A stretch of 28,575 bases of DNA from Chloroflexota bacterium (GTDB lineage: Bacteria > Chloroflexota > Anaerolineae > Caldilineales > Caldilineaceae): contig QEUW01000063.1 in assembly GCA_003577005.1 (NCBI GenBank), positions 1-28,575 on the forward strand, in the 5' to 3' direction. Below are positions 16,534-25,146 of this stretch, in pieces. Every line of letters starts with the position of its first letter. Positions within the stretch are counted from its first letter, which is position 1. The notes below the pieces were generated by a model that did no database searches, was not told the origin of the DNA, and was given only the letters and a program-made list of their open reading frames with translations. The translations under genes were made by a program, and so were the position numbers.

Positions 16534-17409
16534 ATGAAAGGTATTATTCTCGCTGGCGGTGAGGGTACGCGTCTACGGCCCTTGACCTTTAGTATCAGCA
16601 AACAACTACTGCCTGTATACAACAAACCAATGATCTACTATCCGCTTTCGGTGTTGATGTTGGCCGGAATTCGAGATATTCTCGTTATTACCATGCCGGA
16701 TGCGCTGCCGGCGTTCCAGCGACTGTTGGGCAACGGCGACCAATGGGGCTTACGCCTTACCTATGCCACCCAGGCGGTGGCGCGTGGGCTGGCCGATGCC
16801 TTCCTCATTGGCGAGGAGTTTATCGGTAATGAGCCGGTTTGCCTGATCTTGGGCGATAATATCTTCTACGGTTATGGGATCACGGTCAAGGTGGAGGCCG
16901 CAGCGCAAATGAAAGAAGGCGCATTGGTCTTTGCTTACCCGGTTCACGACCCCCAGCGCTATGGCATTATCGAGTTCGACGCCAACGGGCGCGCCACCAG
17001 CATCGAAGAGAAGCCACAGCACCCCAAATCGCGCTATGCTGTCCCCGGTCTCTATTTTTATGACCATCAGGTCGTCGAGCTGGCAAAAAGTGTAAAACCT
17101 TCAGCGCGTGGTGAACTCGAGATCACCGACCTCAACCGCCTTTATCTTGCCCAGGGACAGTTACAAGTGGAGATGTTGGGTCGCGGGGTGGCCTGGCTCG
17201 ATGCTGGCACACACGCCTCCCTGCTCGAAGCATCCAATTTTGTCCAGGCCATCGAACACCGCCAGGGCATGATGATCGCCTGTCCAGAAGAGATCGCCTA
17301 CAATCGCGGTTACATCACCGCCGAGGATCTGCTGCGGCTGGCCCAGACAATGGGCGACACCGAATATCGCGCTTATCTCCGGCAATTGGTCCAGGATGAT
17401 TACTCCTGA
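16534..17409 (+). CDS. rmlA: glucose-1-phosphate thymidylyltransferase
   Basis: The 291-residue product has the usual length for RmlA/RfbA. It makes dTDP-glucose from dTTP and glucose 1-phosphate, the first step to dTDP-L-rhamnose and other deoxysugars. The nucleotide-binding signature is [20 protein letters not shown] near the N-terminus. Further family marks are [30 protein letters not shown] with a catalytic Asp, [16 protein letters not shown] and [13 protein letters not shown]. The ATG has AAAGGAG 5-6 bases upstream. rmlB, C and D are not in the window, so this copy is isolated between a palindrome-rich leader and the CarD gene. With the GT4 enzyme it may feed surface glycan synthesis, but they are 10 kb apart. 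Confidence 0.95.
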   Translation: MKGIILAGGEGTRLRPLTFSISKQLLPVYNKPMIYYPLSVLMLAGIRDILVITMPDALPAFQRLLGNGDQWGLRLTYATQAVARGLADAFLIGEEFIGNEPVCLILGDNIFYGYGITVKVEAAAQMKEGALVFAYPVHDPQRYGIIEFDANGRATSIEEKPQHPKSRYAVPGLYFYDHQVVELAKSVKPSARGELEITDLNRLYLAQGQLQVEMLGRGVAWLDAGTHASLLEASNFVQAIEHRQGMMIACPEEIAYNRGYITAEDLLRLAQTMGDTEYRAYLRQLVQDDYS

Positions 17410-17441
17410 TCACCTGTATGCTAAGCACTGGATGGTGATCA
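17407..17441 (+). terminator. hairpin at the rmlA stop codon
   Basis: TGATCACC, whose first three bases are the rmlA stop, pairs perfectly with GGTGATCA at 17434-17441 around a 19-base loop. No U-run follows, so it is a weak candidate for an end-of-gene structure. Confidence 0.4.
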
Positions 17442-17458
17442 CCGTAAATCACTGAGAA

Positions 17459-17498
17459 TTTGGGGCGGGCAAAAAAGAGACGGTTGCCCGCCCCCAAA
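17459..17498. terminator. GC-rich hairpin between rmlA and carD
   Basis: TTTGGGGCGGGCAA (17459-17472) pairs with TTGCCCGCCCCCAAA (17484-17498), with one extra base on the right arm and an 11-base loop. It is the strongest hairpin after rmlA and lies just upstream of the carD promoter, so it would insulate that promoter. The A- and T-rich ends would serve either direction. Confidence 0.6.
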
Positions 17499-17513
17499 CC
17501 CTCCAACGCCAAT

Positions 17514-17542
17514 GTGACAATAAACAAAAATTGTGGTATACT
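17514..17542 (+). promoter_or_regulatory. near-consensus promoter of the CarD-family gene
   Basis: GTGACA (17514-17519, five of six to TTGACA) lies exactly 17 bases before TATACT (17537-17542, five of six to TATAAT), which has a TGG extension. Transcription would start near 17549, leaving a leader of about 39 bases with a full AGGAGGT ribosome site. Confidence 0.75.
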
Positions 17543-17587
17543 ATATCTCCTGAACGAAAAGTTGATGTGTAGGATCAGGAGGTATCA

Positions 17588-18103
17588 ATGGAGTATGCAA
17601 TTGGCCAGAATATTGTTCACGCGGCGCACGGCCCTGGCACGATCGTGGGGATCGAGCATCAGGAGTTAGTAAAAGGCTTTAGCCGCTATTATGTGATCCA
17701 TTTTGCGGATAAGCAGCTAACCGTCCGCATCCCCTTTCGCCATGCCAAGAACATTGGCCTTCGCCAGCCCATGACCGGCGCCAAGATCAAACAAGTTATG
17801 GCGACCCTGGGTGCGCTGCCCCGGCAGCTACCCAAGGATTTCAAGGTACGGCGCAAACAACTGGAAGAATTGATCTTCTCGGGGGCGCCGGTAAAAGTGG
17901 CCGAGGCGGTACGCGAACTCACCTGGCGCAGCGCCGACAAGAGCCTGAACGTCGAGGACAAACGGCTGCTCGAACAGGCGCGCGAGTTGCTGATTCAAGA
18001 GATTGCTCTCGCCACCGAAGATGAACCGGTGCATGTGCAAGAGGCTGTAGATGCAGCGCTTTCCAGCTCAATCGAAGCCCAAACGGCCTTGGCCGAGGCT
18101 TAA
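17588..18103 (+). CDS. CarD/CdnL/TRCF-family RNA-polymerase-binding regulator
   Basis: The product is 171 residues. Residues 1-60 form the Tudor-like RNA-polymerase-interacting domain (YAIGQNIVHAAHGPGTIVGI, then YYVIHFADKQLTVRIPF). The rest is helical and matches the DNA-binding part of CarD/CdnL (LRQPMTGAKIKQVMATLGAL near the join). Such proteins bind the polymerase beta subunit and stabilise open promoter complexes, often at rRNA and growth genes. An acidic C-terminal tail (about 30 residues) is extra. The ATG has AGGAGGT 5 bases upstream, the best ribosome site in the window, matching strong expression from the promoter upstream. It is likely a single-gene unit. Confidence 0.9.
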   Translation: MEYAIGQNIVHAAHGPGTIVGIEHQELVKGFSRYYVIHFADKQLTVRIPFRHAKNIGLRQPMTGAKIKQVMATLGALPRQLPKDFKVRRKQLEELIFSGAPVKVAEAVRELTWRSADKSLNVEDKRLLEQARELLIQEIALATEDEPVHVQEAVDAALSSSIEAQTALAEA

Positions 18104-18263
18104 ATAGACAATGGGGAACGGAACCCCAACAACTATCAAAGCGCATCATACACCAGTACACAAGTAAGAACCCATCCAAATAATGGCTGCGAGTCCGACT
18201 TCTCCAACTACGGATCGGCTCGGACACAGCGTTATCCGGATAGACGCTAAGAAACCAGAGCGT

Positions 18264-19019
18264 ATGAAGCTCCGAAACCAAGTTGCGCTCATCACGGGCG
18301 GTGGCAGTGGCATCGGCGCTGCCACCGCCCGGCTCATGGCTGCCGAGGGCGCCAGCGTGGCCGCGACCGGCATCCCGGCGGCTGGCGTTGAAACTGTTGC
18401 CAGCGAGTTGGGTACAGCCGGTCTTGCTATCCCGCTCGATGTGACCGATGCCCGGCAGATCGAAGCCGCCGTGGCGCAGACCGTGGCGCATTTTGGCCGG
18501 CTAGATATTGTGGTCGCCAACGCCGGCATCCAACTCCACCGTGAGGATGTCAATCTCCACGAACTCCCCGAAGAGATTTGGGATCGCACCCACAATGTCA
18601 ATTACCGCGGGGTCTATCTCACTTGCAAGTATGGTCTGTCCCAAATGATAAAGCAGGGTGACGGCGGCGCCATCGTCATCGTGGCATCGGTAACAGCCTT
18701 TAGCGGGCGCTCGCACAACCCGGCCTATATGGCGGGCAAGCACGGGCTGATTGGCCTGAATCGTTACATTGCCGTCCACTATGGCCAGTATGGCATCCGC
18801 TGCAACGCCGTCTGCCCGGGTGCGCTTGAACGCACCCCGAACCACGACCAACACCCCAACCCAGAAGGTCGCGAGCAGACCCTGATCCAGCGCATCCCGC
18901 TCGGCCGACTGGGTCGCCCAGAGGATATAGCGCCGTTTATTGTCTTTCTGGCCTCACCCGAAGCCCGTTACGCCACTGGCGCCTATTTTCTCGTCGATGG
19001 CGGGCTGAGTGTGGCATAG
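18264..19019 (+). CDS. short-chain dehydrogenase/reductase (SDR family)
   Basis: The 251-residue product is a classical SDR with the NAD(P)-binding TGGGSGIG motif at residues 11-18, VANAG and the catalytic Ser142, Tyr155 and Lys159 (AYMAGKHG). The closing GAYFLVDGGLSVA is typical. It would oxidise or reduce an alcohol/carbonyl pair; the substrate is unknown. The start is taken at MKLRNQVALITGG because SDRs begin a few residues before this strand. An in-frame ATG at 18183 would add 27 unlike residues; neither has a strong ribosome site. The next gene, for the CHAT-SIR2 protein, follows after 62 bases with no clear terminator, so partial read-through into the cassette is possible. Confidence 0.9.
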   Translation: MKLRNQVALITGGGSGIGAATARLMAAEGASVAATGIPAAGVETVASELGTAGLAIPLDVTDARQIEAAVAQTVAHFGRLDIVVANAGIQLHREDVNLHELPEEIWDRTHNVNYRGVYLTCKYGLSQMIKQGDGGAIVIVASVTAFSGRSHNPAYMAGKHGLIGLNRYIAVHYGQYGIRCNAVCPGALERTPNHDQHPNPEGREQTLIQRIPLGRLGRPEDIAPFIVFLASPEARYATGAYFLVDGGLSVA

Positions 19020-19081
19020 AACGCCGAACGTAAAACGCAAAGCGTAAAACAAATTACTCAAATTTCTTCGAGGGATCCGCC

Positions 19082-21232
19082 GTGTCAAAGCGCGCCGGCT
19101 ATGCCGATGTGGAAATCCGCATCCTGGAACGGCAGGAGCAGGGGTATCCAGTTGAAATCACGGTGGACGACGCCCAGGAATTTCCGCGCGGCTATCTGGA
19201 TCCGTCGTTCCTGCCCTGGCACAGTGAGGATGACCCCGAACGGGATGGCCAGCGCATCTTCCAGTGGCTGTTCAACGATGAGCGGCTGCGCGCTGCATGG
19301 GTCGAGGTGCGTGGAGCGCAGCCCTTGCGCCGTGTTCGCCTGCGGATTGACGCCGCTGCGCCCGAGCTCCACGCCTTACCCTGGGAACTGCTCCACGAGG
19401 CGCACGCCGACCAGACGCCCATCGCGCTGGCGGCGTCAGGGTCCACCCCCTTTTCGCGCTATCTGGCCGGGACGTGGCAGCCGGGTGGCCCCATCCTCAA
19501 GCGCCCGATCCGCATCCTGGTGGTCATCCCCGAACCGAAGGACTTTGCGACGTATGGCCTGGAAGCCTTCGATACCGAAGCCGAGTGGCGCAACCTGCAG
19601 GAAAGCGTATCCGGGTTAGCTAATGAGGGTGTGGTCGAACTGGTACGGCTTGGCGCACCCAGCGGCGCCGGCTTCTCGATCCGCGACCGGGAAGGCAATC
19701 AGGTCACCGTCGGCGTCAGCACAACGCCTCCCGCCACCTTCTCTGCGCTCGAAGCAGCGCTAAAGCAGGGCTACCACATCCTCCACTTTGTCGGCCACGG
19801 TGCATTTGACCCGCAAACCGGCACCGCGCTGATCGTCATGGCCAATGAGCAGAATGAAGTCGAATTCATTCGTGACGCCGATTTCTCCGCCATGCTGGCC
19901 CGCCTCCTTGCCGCAACCGACCAGCGCCAGGATGACAAGCTGCGCCTGGTCTATCTCGACAGTTGCGCCACAGCCACGCGTGATACCGGCGACGCCTTTC
20001 GTGGGTTTGCCCCGGCCCTCGTGCGCACCGGTGTGCCCGCCGTGGTTGCCATGCAGGACCTCATCGAAGTGACCAGCGGCCAGGCCTTTTCCGGCGCCTT
20101 CTATCGCCAGTTGCTCCAACACGGGCAGGTCGATCTCGCCTGTAACGAGGCGCGCGGCGCGCTACTCACGGCACAGTTGCCCGGTGCGGAGATCCCGGTG
20201 CTCTTTATGCGTTTGCGCAACGGTCTGCTCTTTGGCCAGCGCGGCCAGATCCTCAGCGACCAGGCGAGCAGCTTTTGGAATACCCTGCTCGACAACATTG
20301 CCAACGGCGAATGCACCCCCTTTCTCGGCCCCGGTCTCACCGCCGATTTTTTGCCCACACCGGCCGAAATCGCCGAGGAACTGGCTCTCAGCAACAGCTA
20401 TCCTTTTCTCGACCATCGCGACCTGCCCAGCGTGGCCCAGTTCATCGGCACCACCGACCTGCGCCGCCTCTTGCGTGAGGTGCAGCGCATCACTGCCGAC
20501 GGCTTTCGGCGCCGGCTTGGCCTCAAACCCGATGGCCGCGTCGGGCGCCAGCGGTTGACCGAGGTGATCACCGCCGCCGATTGGTCGCAGGTTTGCCAGC
20601 AGCTTGTCGAAAACGAAATCCACCATCAGCTTGCGGACCTGAGGTTACCGCTCTATATCACGACCAATCAGGACAATTTCATGGCGCTGGCGCTGGAAGC
20701 GCGGCTCGGCCACCCCACCCGCCGCATTCTGGTGGATTGGCGCACAGCTCGCCAACAGATCGGCCGTCCCCAGTACAACCTCGACCCGCCGGCCAGTCCA
20801 GACGACCCCGTGGTGCTCCATCTCTTTGGCAGCCTGGGCGACGATCAGGAGTTGCTCTCGGTTGTGCTCACCGAGGATGACCATCTCGACTATCTCGCTC
20901 GCATCGCCCGCGACTACGAATACCTGCTACCCACCGATGTCACCTCGGCGCTGGCCTCCACTACGCTGCTCTTTCTCGGTTACCACATCGACGACCTGGC
21001 GCTCAAGGTGATTCTGCGCGGGCTGCTCACCAACCTGGACCTGGAGCGCTGGGGGATGTTGCATGTAGCCGTCCAGGTGGAGGCCGACACGGCCGAAGAC
21101 GCCAAACAGAACGAGGTGATCCGCTACTTCGAGCGCTACTTCTCCCGCTCCAAGATCGATGTCTACTGGGGCAGCGCCCACCAGTTTGTCAGCGATCTGG
21201 CCACCCGCTGGCAGGAATATCAACATGGCTGA
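19082..21232 (+). CDS. CHAT caspase-like protease fused to SIR2_2 domain
   Basis: The product is 716 residues, starting at GTG with GAGGGAT about 6 bases upstream. Residues 1-390 form a CHAT domain: RVRLRIDAAAPELHALPWEL, then HFVGHGAF with His239 and VYLDSCATAT with Cys295, a plausible Cys-His protease dyad. Residues about 405-700 resemble SIR2_2: PFLGPGLTADFLPTPAEIAE (F414-G418), YITTNQDNFM with Asn529, VVLHLFGSLG (H580-G586), VVLTEDDHLDYL and a closing LFLGYHIDDLALKVI. SIR2 domains in defence proteins cleave NAD; CHAT proteases act in bacterial cell-death and type III-E CRISPR systems. Here both sit in one chain. The residue aligned with the usual sirtuin catalytic His in LHG is Phe582, so NAD cleavage is not certain. 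The last 8 bases overlap the next gene, implying coupled translation. Confidence 0.88.
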   Translation: MSKRAGYADVEIRILERQEQGYPVEITVDDAQEFPRGYLDPSFLPWHSEDDPERDGQRIFQWLFNDERLRAAWVEVRGAQPLRRVRLRIDAAAPELHALPWELLHEAHADQTPIALAASGSTPFSRYLAGTWQPGGPILKRPIRILVVIPEPKDFATYGLEAFDTEAEWRNLQESVSGLANEGVVELVRLGAPSGAGFSIRDREGNQVTVGVSTTPPATFSALEAALKQGYHILHFVGHGAFDPQTGTALIVMANEQNEVEFIRDADFSAMLARLLAATDQRQDDKLRLVYLDSCATATRDTGDAFRGFAPALVRTGVPAVVAMQDLIEVTSGQAFSGAFYRQLLQHGQVDLACNEARGALLTAQLPGAEIPVLFMRLRNGLLFGQRGQILSDQASSFWNTLLDNIANGECTPFLGPGLTADFLPTPAEIAEELALSNSYPFLDHRDLPSVAQFIGTTDLRRLLREVQRITADGFRRRLGLKPDGRVGRQRLTEVITAADWSQVCQQLVENEIHHQLADLRLPLYITTNQDNFMALALEARLGHPTRRILVDWRTARQQIGRPQYNLDPPASPDDPVVLHLFGSLGDDQELLSVVLTEDDHLDYLARIARDYEYLLPTDVTSALASTTLLFLGYHIDDLALKVILRGLLTNLDLERWGMLHVAVQVEADTAEDAKQNEVIRYFERYFSRSKIDVYWGSAHQFVSDLATRWQEYQHG

Positions 21233-24200
21233 GCCACCGGTCGAGCCCAGCCCGGGCTCTCGGCGCGCCGAGGAGCATGGAGAGGGAGACTTCTTTGGCC
21301 GGCGCACCGAGACCGGTAAGACTGACATTATCTCCGCGCGACCGGCCAACCCCTACGTCGGGCCGCGACCCTTCGAGGCGGAAGAGGAGGAGTACTTCTT
21401 TGGCCGGCGCGACGAGACACGCCAGCTTGCCGACCTGGTCATCGCCCAGCGCGTAGTCGTCTTCCATGCGCCGTCGGGTGCGGGCAAAACCTCGCTGCTC
21501 AAGGCCAGCCTCATCCCCACGCTCAACCGGCGCAAACGCATCTTCACGCTGCCCATCTCGCGCGTCAGCGGCGATCTGCCGCCCGACGTTGATAACGCTA
21601 CCGTGGGCAATATTTATGTCTTCAACACGCTGGTTGGGCTCTACGGCACGGAAGCCAGAGCCACGGAGCTGGCCGGTCTTTCGCTCCGGGCTGGGGTCGC
21701 GCCGTTGTTGGCCCCAAACGAAGGCGAGAGCCGGCCGCGCCCTCGTCTGCTCATCATCGACCAGTTCGAGGAGCTCTTTACCACGCATTTCGAACGCCAT
21801 ACCGAGCGTGGCGACTTTTTTGCCCAGTTGCAGCACTGTCTCGCCGCGCACCCGCAGTTGAGCCTGCTCCTCGCCATGCGCGAGGATTACATCGCCAATC
21901 TCGATTTCTACGCCGCCCAGATCCCGGACCGCCTGCGCACCCGTTTTCGTATCGAACGCCTCTCTGAACAAGATGCCCTGGAAGCCGTCAAGGGCCCGGC
22001 CGCCCGCGCCGGACGTACGTTTGATACCGGTGTGGCCGAAGCGCTGGTGGATAACCTGCGCCGCATCCAACTGGGCCAGCCCGATGTCGAGCTGCCGCGC
22101 GTGACGATGGCGCTAGGCAGCTACATCGAACCCGTCCACTTGCAGATCGTCTGTCGCCAGCTTTGGGAAAAGCTGCCACCCGACCGCACGCTCATTTTGG
22201 CCGAGGATGTGCAGAAATTTGGCGATGTCGACCAGGCGCTGACCGGCTTTTACGAAGATGCGCTGCGCCAGGTCATCGAGCAAGCCGGGATCAGCGAGCG
22301 GCGCCTGCGCGCCTGGTTCAACGAGCAGCTCATCACCCCGGCGCGCACACGTGGCCTCGTCTACCGGGGAGCCGAGGCCACCGCCGGGCTGGACAACGAC
22401 GCCGTGGCGATCCTCAACAATGCCTACATCATCCGCGCCGACATTCGCGGCAGCGACACCTGGTATGAGCTGGCGCACGACCGCCTGGTCGAACCAATTC
22501 TGGCCGCCAATGCAGGCTGGCTGGCGCGTTACGTTAACCCGCTGGCGACGCCCGCACAACGCTGGCTCCAGGCCGGTCGCGACCCGAACCAACTCTTGCG
22601 CGGCCCGCTCCTGGGCGAAGCAGAAGCATTTGCCCAGACCAATCGCACCGACCTGCTGCCCGAAGAGCAGGAATTTCTCAAGGAAAGCCTGCGCACCGCG
22701 GCCGCCGAGGAGGCACAGGCTCGCCAGGCCACACAACGGCGGCGCACCCTCGCAGTGGCCGCGTTGGTGGTCATTGCCATGTTGGCCGTGCTCAGTTTGT
22801 GGGCGCTCCGCAATGCCGATCTGGCCTGGGAACAACAGAATATCGCCAACAGCCAGCGCGCCACAGCCGTCGCCGCCGCCGAGGCCGCCCAGCGCGCCGA
22901 AGCCACCGCCGAGACCAATCGGGTCAAGGCCGAAGAGGCCCTGGCTCAGGCCGATGCGGAGGCGCGCATCGGGCGCTCGCGCGAACTGGCCGCCCACGCC
23001 ATCAGCAACCTGGGCAGCGACCCCGAACTGAGCATCCTGTTGGCGCTCCAGGCCATCTCGGTCACCTACACCAGCCAGGCCGAAGACGCGCTGCACCAGG
23101 CGCTCCAGGCCGCGCGTATCCGCCACACATTTGCCGGTCACGATGGTGCGGTGCGGGCGGTGGCCATTAGTCCCGACAGCCGCCACCTGGCGACGGCCGG
23201 CATCGATGGCACGGTCAGGTTGTGGGAACTGGATACCGGACAGCCGCTCTTTACCCTGCCCGGCCATACGGCCGCTGTCAATACGCTCGACTTTAGCCCC
23301 GACGGCGCCTGGCTGGCCAGTGGCGGCGATGATGGGCACAGCCTCATCTGGTCGCTTGCTCCCGACCGGCCACCGGCGCTGGCTTTTGACCTCACCGGCC
23401 ACAATGCACAGATCAAGGCGCTTGCTTTTGGCCCGGCCGGGGACCGGCTCGCCACCAGCGGCTTTGACGGTACGATCCGCATCTGGAGCACTTCTCCGCT
23501 CACCTGGGGCCAGGAGCTGGCCGTGCTAAGCCAACCGGCCGGCAACGAAGTCATCGCCAACGATATCGCCTTTAGTCCTGATGGATCACGGTTGGCAGCC
23601 GGTCAGGCGAATGGCACTGTCGTCGTCTGGGGTGTTGTCTCAGGCCGCCAACTGCTCACGCTGAACGCTCACCAGTCGCGTGTAAACGGCATCGCCTTTA
23701 GCCCTACCCAACCACTGCTGCTGACCGGCGGCTGGGATGGCGTCCGCCTGTGGGATGCAATCACCGGCGAGCTGGTTCAGAGTCTCAGCGGTCACACAGC
23801 CGAGGTGCGGCGCGTCGCCTTTAGCCCAGACGGTGCCCACATGGCCACCGCCAGTGACGACCAGCGCGCCAAGCTCTGGGATGCGACCACCGGTCGTGAG
23901 GAATTGACCCTGGCCGGTCACAAAGCGGCGGTCCTTGATGTAGCCTTTGTCCAAGATGGTCGCCAGGCCGTCACCGCCAGCGCCGATGGCACGGCTCGCG
24001 CCTGGGATATCGGCCCCAATCAGGAAGTGCTCACGCTGTATGAGCCGGGTGAAGAATTTTACCGGGCGGTCTATACTTCGGACGGTGCGGAGCTGATCAC
24101 GTTGGTGAACAGTGGGATCATCGAACACTGGGACCTCGGCACCGGCCGGACCATCCGGCGCTACCGGGTGCATGAGCAAGGCGCCGCCGGTGCAGCAGCC

Positions 24201-25016
24201 TTTAGCGCCGATGGGCGCCGCCTGGCTGTCGGCGTCCAGGGCGAACCACTTACGGTTTGGGAGCTGGCGACGCCAGAAATGGAGAGCCCCCGGCGTATCG
24301 TGACGCTAACGGTCGAGACCAACTCTGGCTTTCGTGCGCTGGCGCTGGATTCCGCCGGTGAGCGTCTAGCCACTGCGGCAGACTCGATCATTCGCATTTG
24401 GGACGTAGCGACTGGCGAGCAATTAGTAACACTGGCCGGCCATACCGACCTGGTGAGCAGCATCGCCTTTAGCCCAGACGGGGCAATGATTGCCTCCACC
24501 AGCCTCGATGCAACGGCGCGGCTGTGGAATGTCGCCACTGGTGCGCTGCGTACCGTCCTCACTGGGCACACCGGGGAAGTACGCGCCATTGGCTTCAGCC
24601 CGGCGGGTGATCTGCTGGCTACGGCAGGCGCCGATGGCCGCGCCCGGCTGTGGGATGCGGCCACCGGCGCGGAGCGCCTCACCCTGGCCGGGCACACGGC
24701 GCGCCTGAGCAGCGTGGCCTTCAGCCCTGACGGTACACGCCTGGTCACAGCCAGCGGCGACAAAAGTGCCAAAGTGTGGGACCTCGCTTCTGGACGCGAG
24801 TTACTCACCTTTAGCGGCCACGCTGACGCCGTGGCCAGTGCCTTCTTTGATGCAGACGGGCAACACCTTGCCACCCTGGGCATGGATGGCACCGTGCGCT
24901 TCTATTCGTTGGATATCGACAAGCTGGTTGAAATTGCCCACTTGCGTGTCACACGTGACTTAACCGCCGACGAGTGTACAAAATACGGGCTTGCCCTTTG
25001 CCCGCCAATGCCGTAG
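21225..25016 (+). CDS. nSTAND NTPase with transmembrane helix and about 14 WD40 repeats
   Basis: The product is 1263 residues, with its ATG in an 8-base overlap with the CHAT-SIR2 stop and AGGA 8 bases upstream. Residues 40-65 hold the nSTAND entry motif (NPYVGPRPFEAEEEEYFFGR). The NTPase follows: Walker A APSGAGKTS with Lys88, Walker B LLIIDQFEELF with Asp179 and Glu182/183, and LLLAMREDY. Next come a winged-helix-like region, one membrane helix (residues 508-528) preceded by a run of Arg, and an Ala/Glu coiled coil. I count about 14 WD40 repeats from about residue 635, enough for two seven-bladed propellers; repeats 8-10 are degenerate. The tail (RDLTADECTKYG) is common in such proteins. 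STAND proteins are NTP-driven switches; WD40 usually senses. It probably controls its partner CHAT-SIR2 protein. Confidence 0.9.
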   Translation: MAEPPVEPSPGSRRAEEHGEGDFFGRRTETGKTDIISARPANPYVGPRPFEAEEEEYFFGRRDETRQLADLVIAQRVVVFHAPSGAGKTSLLKASLIPTLNRRKRIFTLPISRVSGDLPPDVDNATVGNIYVFNTLVGLYGTEARATELAGLSLRAGVAPLLAPNEGESRPRPRLLIIDQFEELFTTHFERHTERGDFFAQLQHCLAAHPQLSLLLAMREDYIANLDFYAAQIPDRLRTRFRIERLSEQDALEAVKGPAARAGRTFDTGVAEALVDNLRRIQLGQPDVELPRVTMALGSYIEPVHLQIVCRQLWEKLPPDRTLILAEDVQKFGDVDQALTGFYEDALRQVIEQAGISERRLRAWFNEQLITPARTRGLVYRGAEATAGLDNDAVAILNNAYIIRADIRGSDTWYELAHDRLVEPILAANAGWLARYVNPLATPAQRWLQAGRDPNQLLRGPLLGEAEAFAQTNRTDLLPEEQEFLKESLRTAAAEEAQARQATQRRRTLAVAALVVIAMLAVLSLWALRNADLAWEQQNIANSQRATAVAAAEAAQRAEATAETNRVKAEEALAQADAEARIGRSRELAAHAISNLGSDPELSILLALQAISVTYTSQAEDALHQALQAARIRHTFAGHDGAVRAVAISPDSRHLATAGIDGTVRLWELDTGQPLFTLPGHTAAVNTLDFSPDGAWLASGGDDGHSLIWSLAPDRPPALAFDLTGHNAQIKALAFGPAGDRLATSGFDGTIRIWSTSPLTWGQELAVLSQPAGNEVIANDIAFSPDGSRLAAGQANGTVVVWGVVSGRQLLTLNAHQSRVNGIAFSPTQPLLLTGGWDGVRLWDAITGELVQSLSGHTAEVRRVAFSPDGAHMATASDDQRAKLWDATTGREELTLAGHKAAVLDVAFVQDGRQAVTASADGTARAWDIGPNQEVLTLYEPGEEFYRAVYTSDGAELITLVNSGIIEHWDLGTGRTIRRYRVHEQGAAGAAAFSADGRRLAVGVQGEPLTVWELATPEMESPRRIVTLTVETNSGFRALALDSAGERLATAADSIIRIWDVATGEQLVTLAGHTDLVSSIAFSPDGAMIASTSLDATARLWNVATGALRTVLTGHTGEVRAIGFSPAGDLLATAGADGRARLWDAATGAERLTLAGHTARLSSVAFSPDGTRLVTASGDKSAKVWDLASGRELLTFSGHADAVASAFFDADGQHLATLGMDGTVRFYSLDIDKLVEIAHLRVTRDLTADECTKYGLALCPPMP
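21289..21410 (+). repeat. in-frame 17-bp direct repeat at the start of the nSTAND gene
   Basis: ACTTCTTTGGCCGGCGC occurs at 21289-21305 and again at 21394-21410, exactly 105 bases (35 codons) apart. Both copies encode FFGRR followed by x-E-T. Only the second is joined to the normal NPYVGPRPF motif. Recombination between copies would delete 35 codons in frame. Confidence 0.85.
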
Positions 25017-25121
25017 AATTTGCGCTGGTCGGTTCGTGATCTACCGCTGGCTGCCCCAACCCTTACTCGCGCTTTGCTATGGACTGTACCGGCAGGTCCC
25101 GAAAAATTATCGGAGCTCCGC
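25017..25121. other. intergenic stretch with nothing recognised
   Basis: These 105 bases follow the WD40 gene. Apart from a small CGGAGCTCCG palindrome near 25111-25120, I see no gene, promoter or terminator here. The rest of the 393-base gap to 25409 is mostly filled by the palindrome and the MITE-like element listed separately. Confidence 0.5.
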
Positions 25122-25146
25122 TTTTGGGTATTCACGGTCGGCAACT

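Noticed and set aside
13895..19019. A single sugar-catabolic operon (dehydratase, hydrolase, SDR)
   Set aside because: The genes are separated by palindromes, a strong internal promoter, and unrelated rmlA and CarD genes, so co-regulation is not supported.
19020..19081. Regulatory iterons before the CHAT gene (AACGTAAAACGC-type words)
   Set aside because: Only two short imperfect copies; they look like half of a word-built palindrome, and no promoter hexamers could be placed with confidence.
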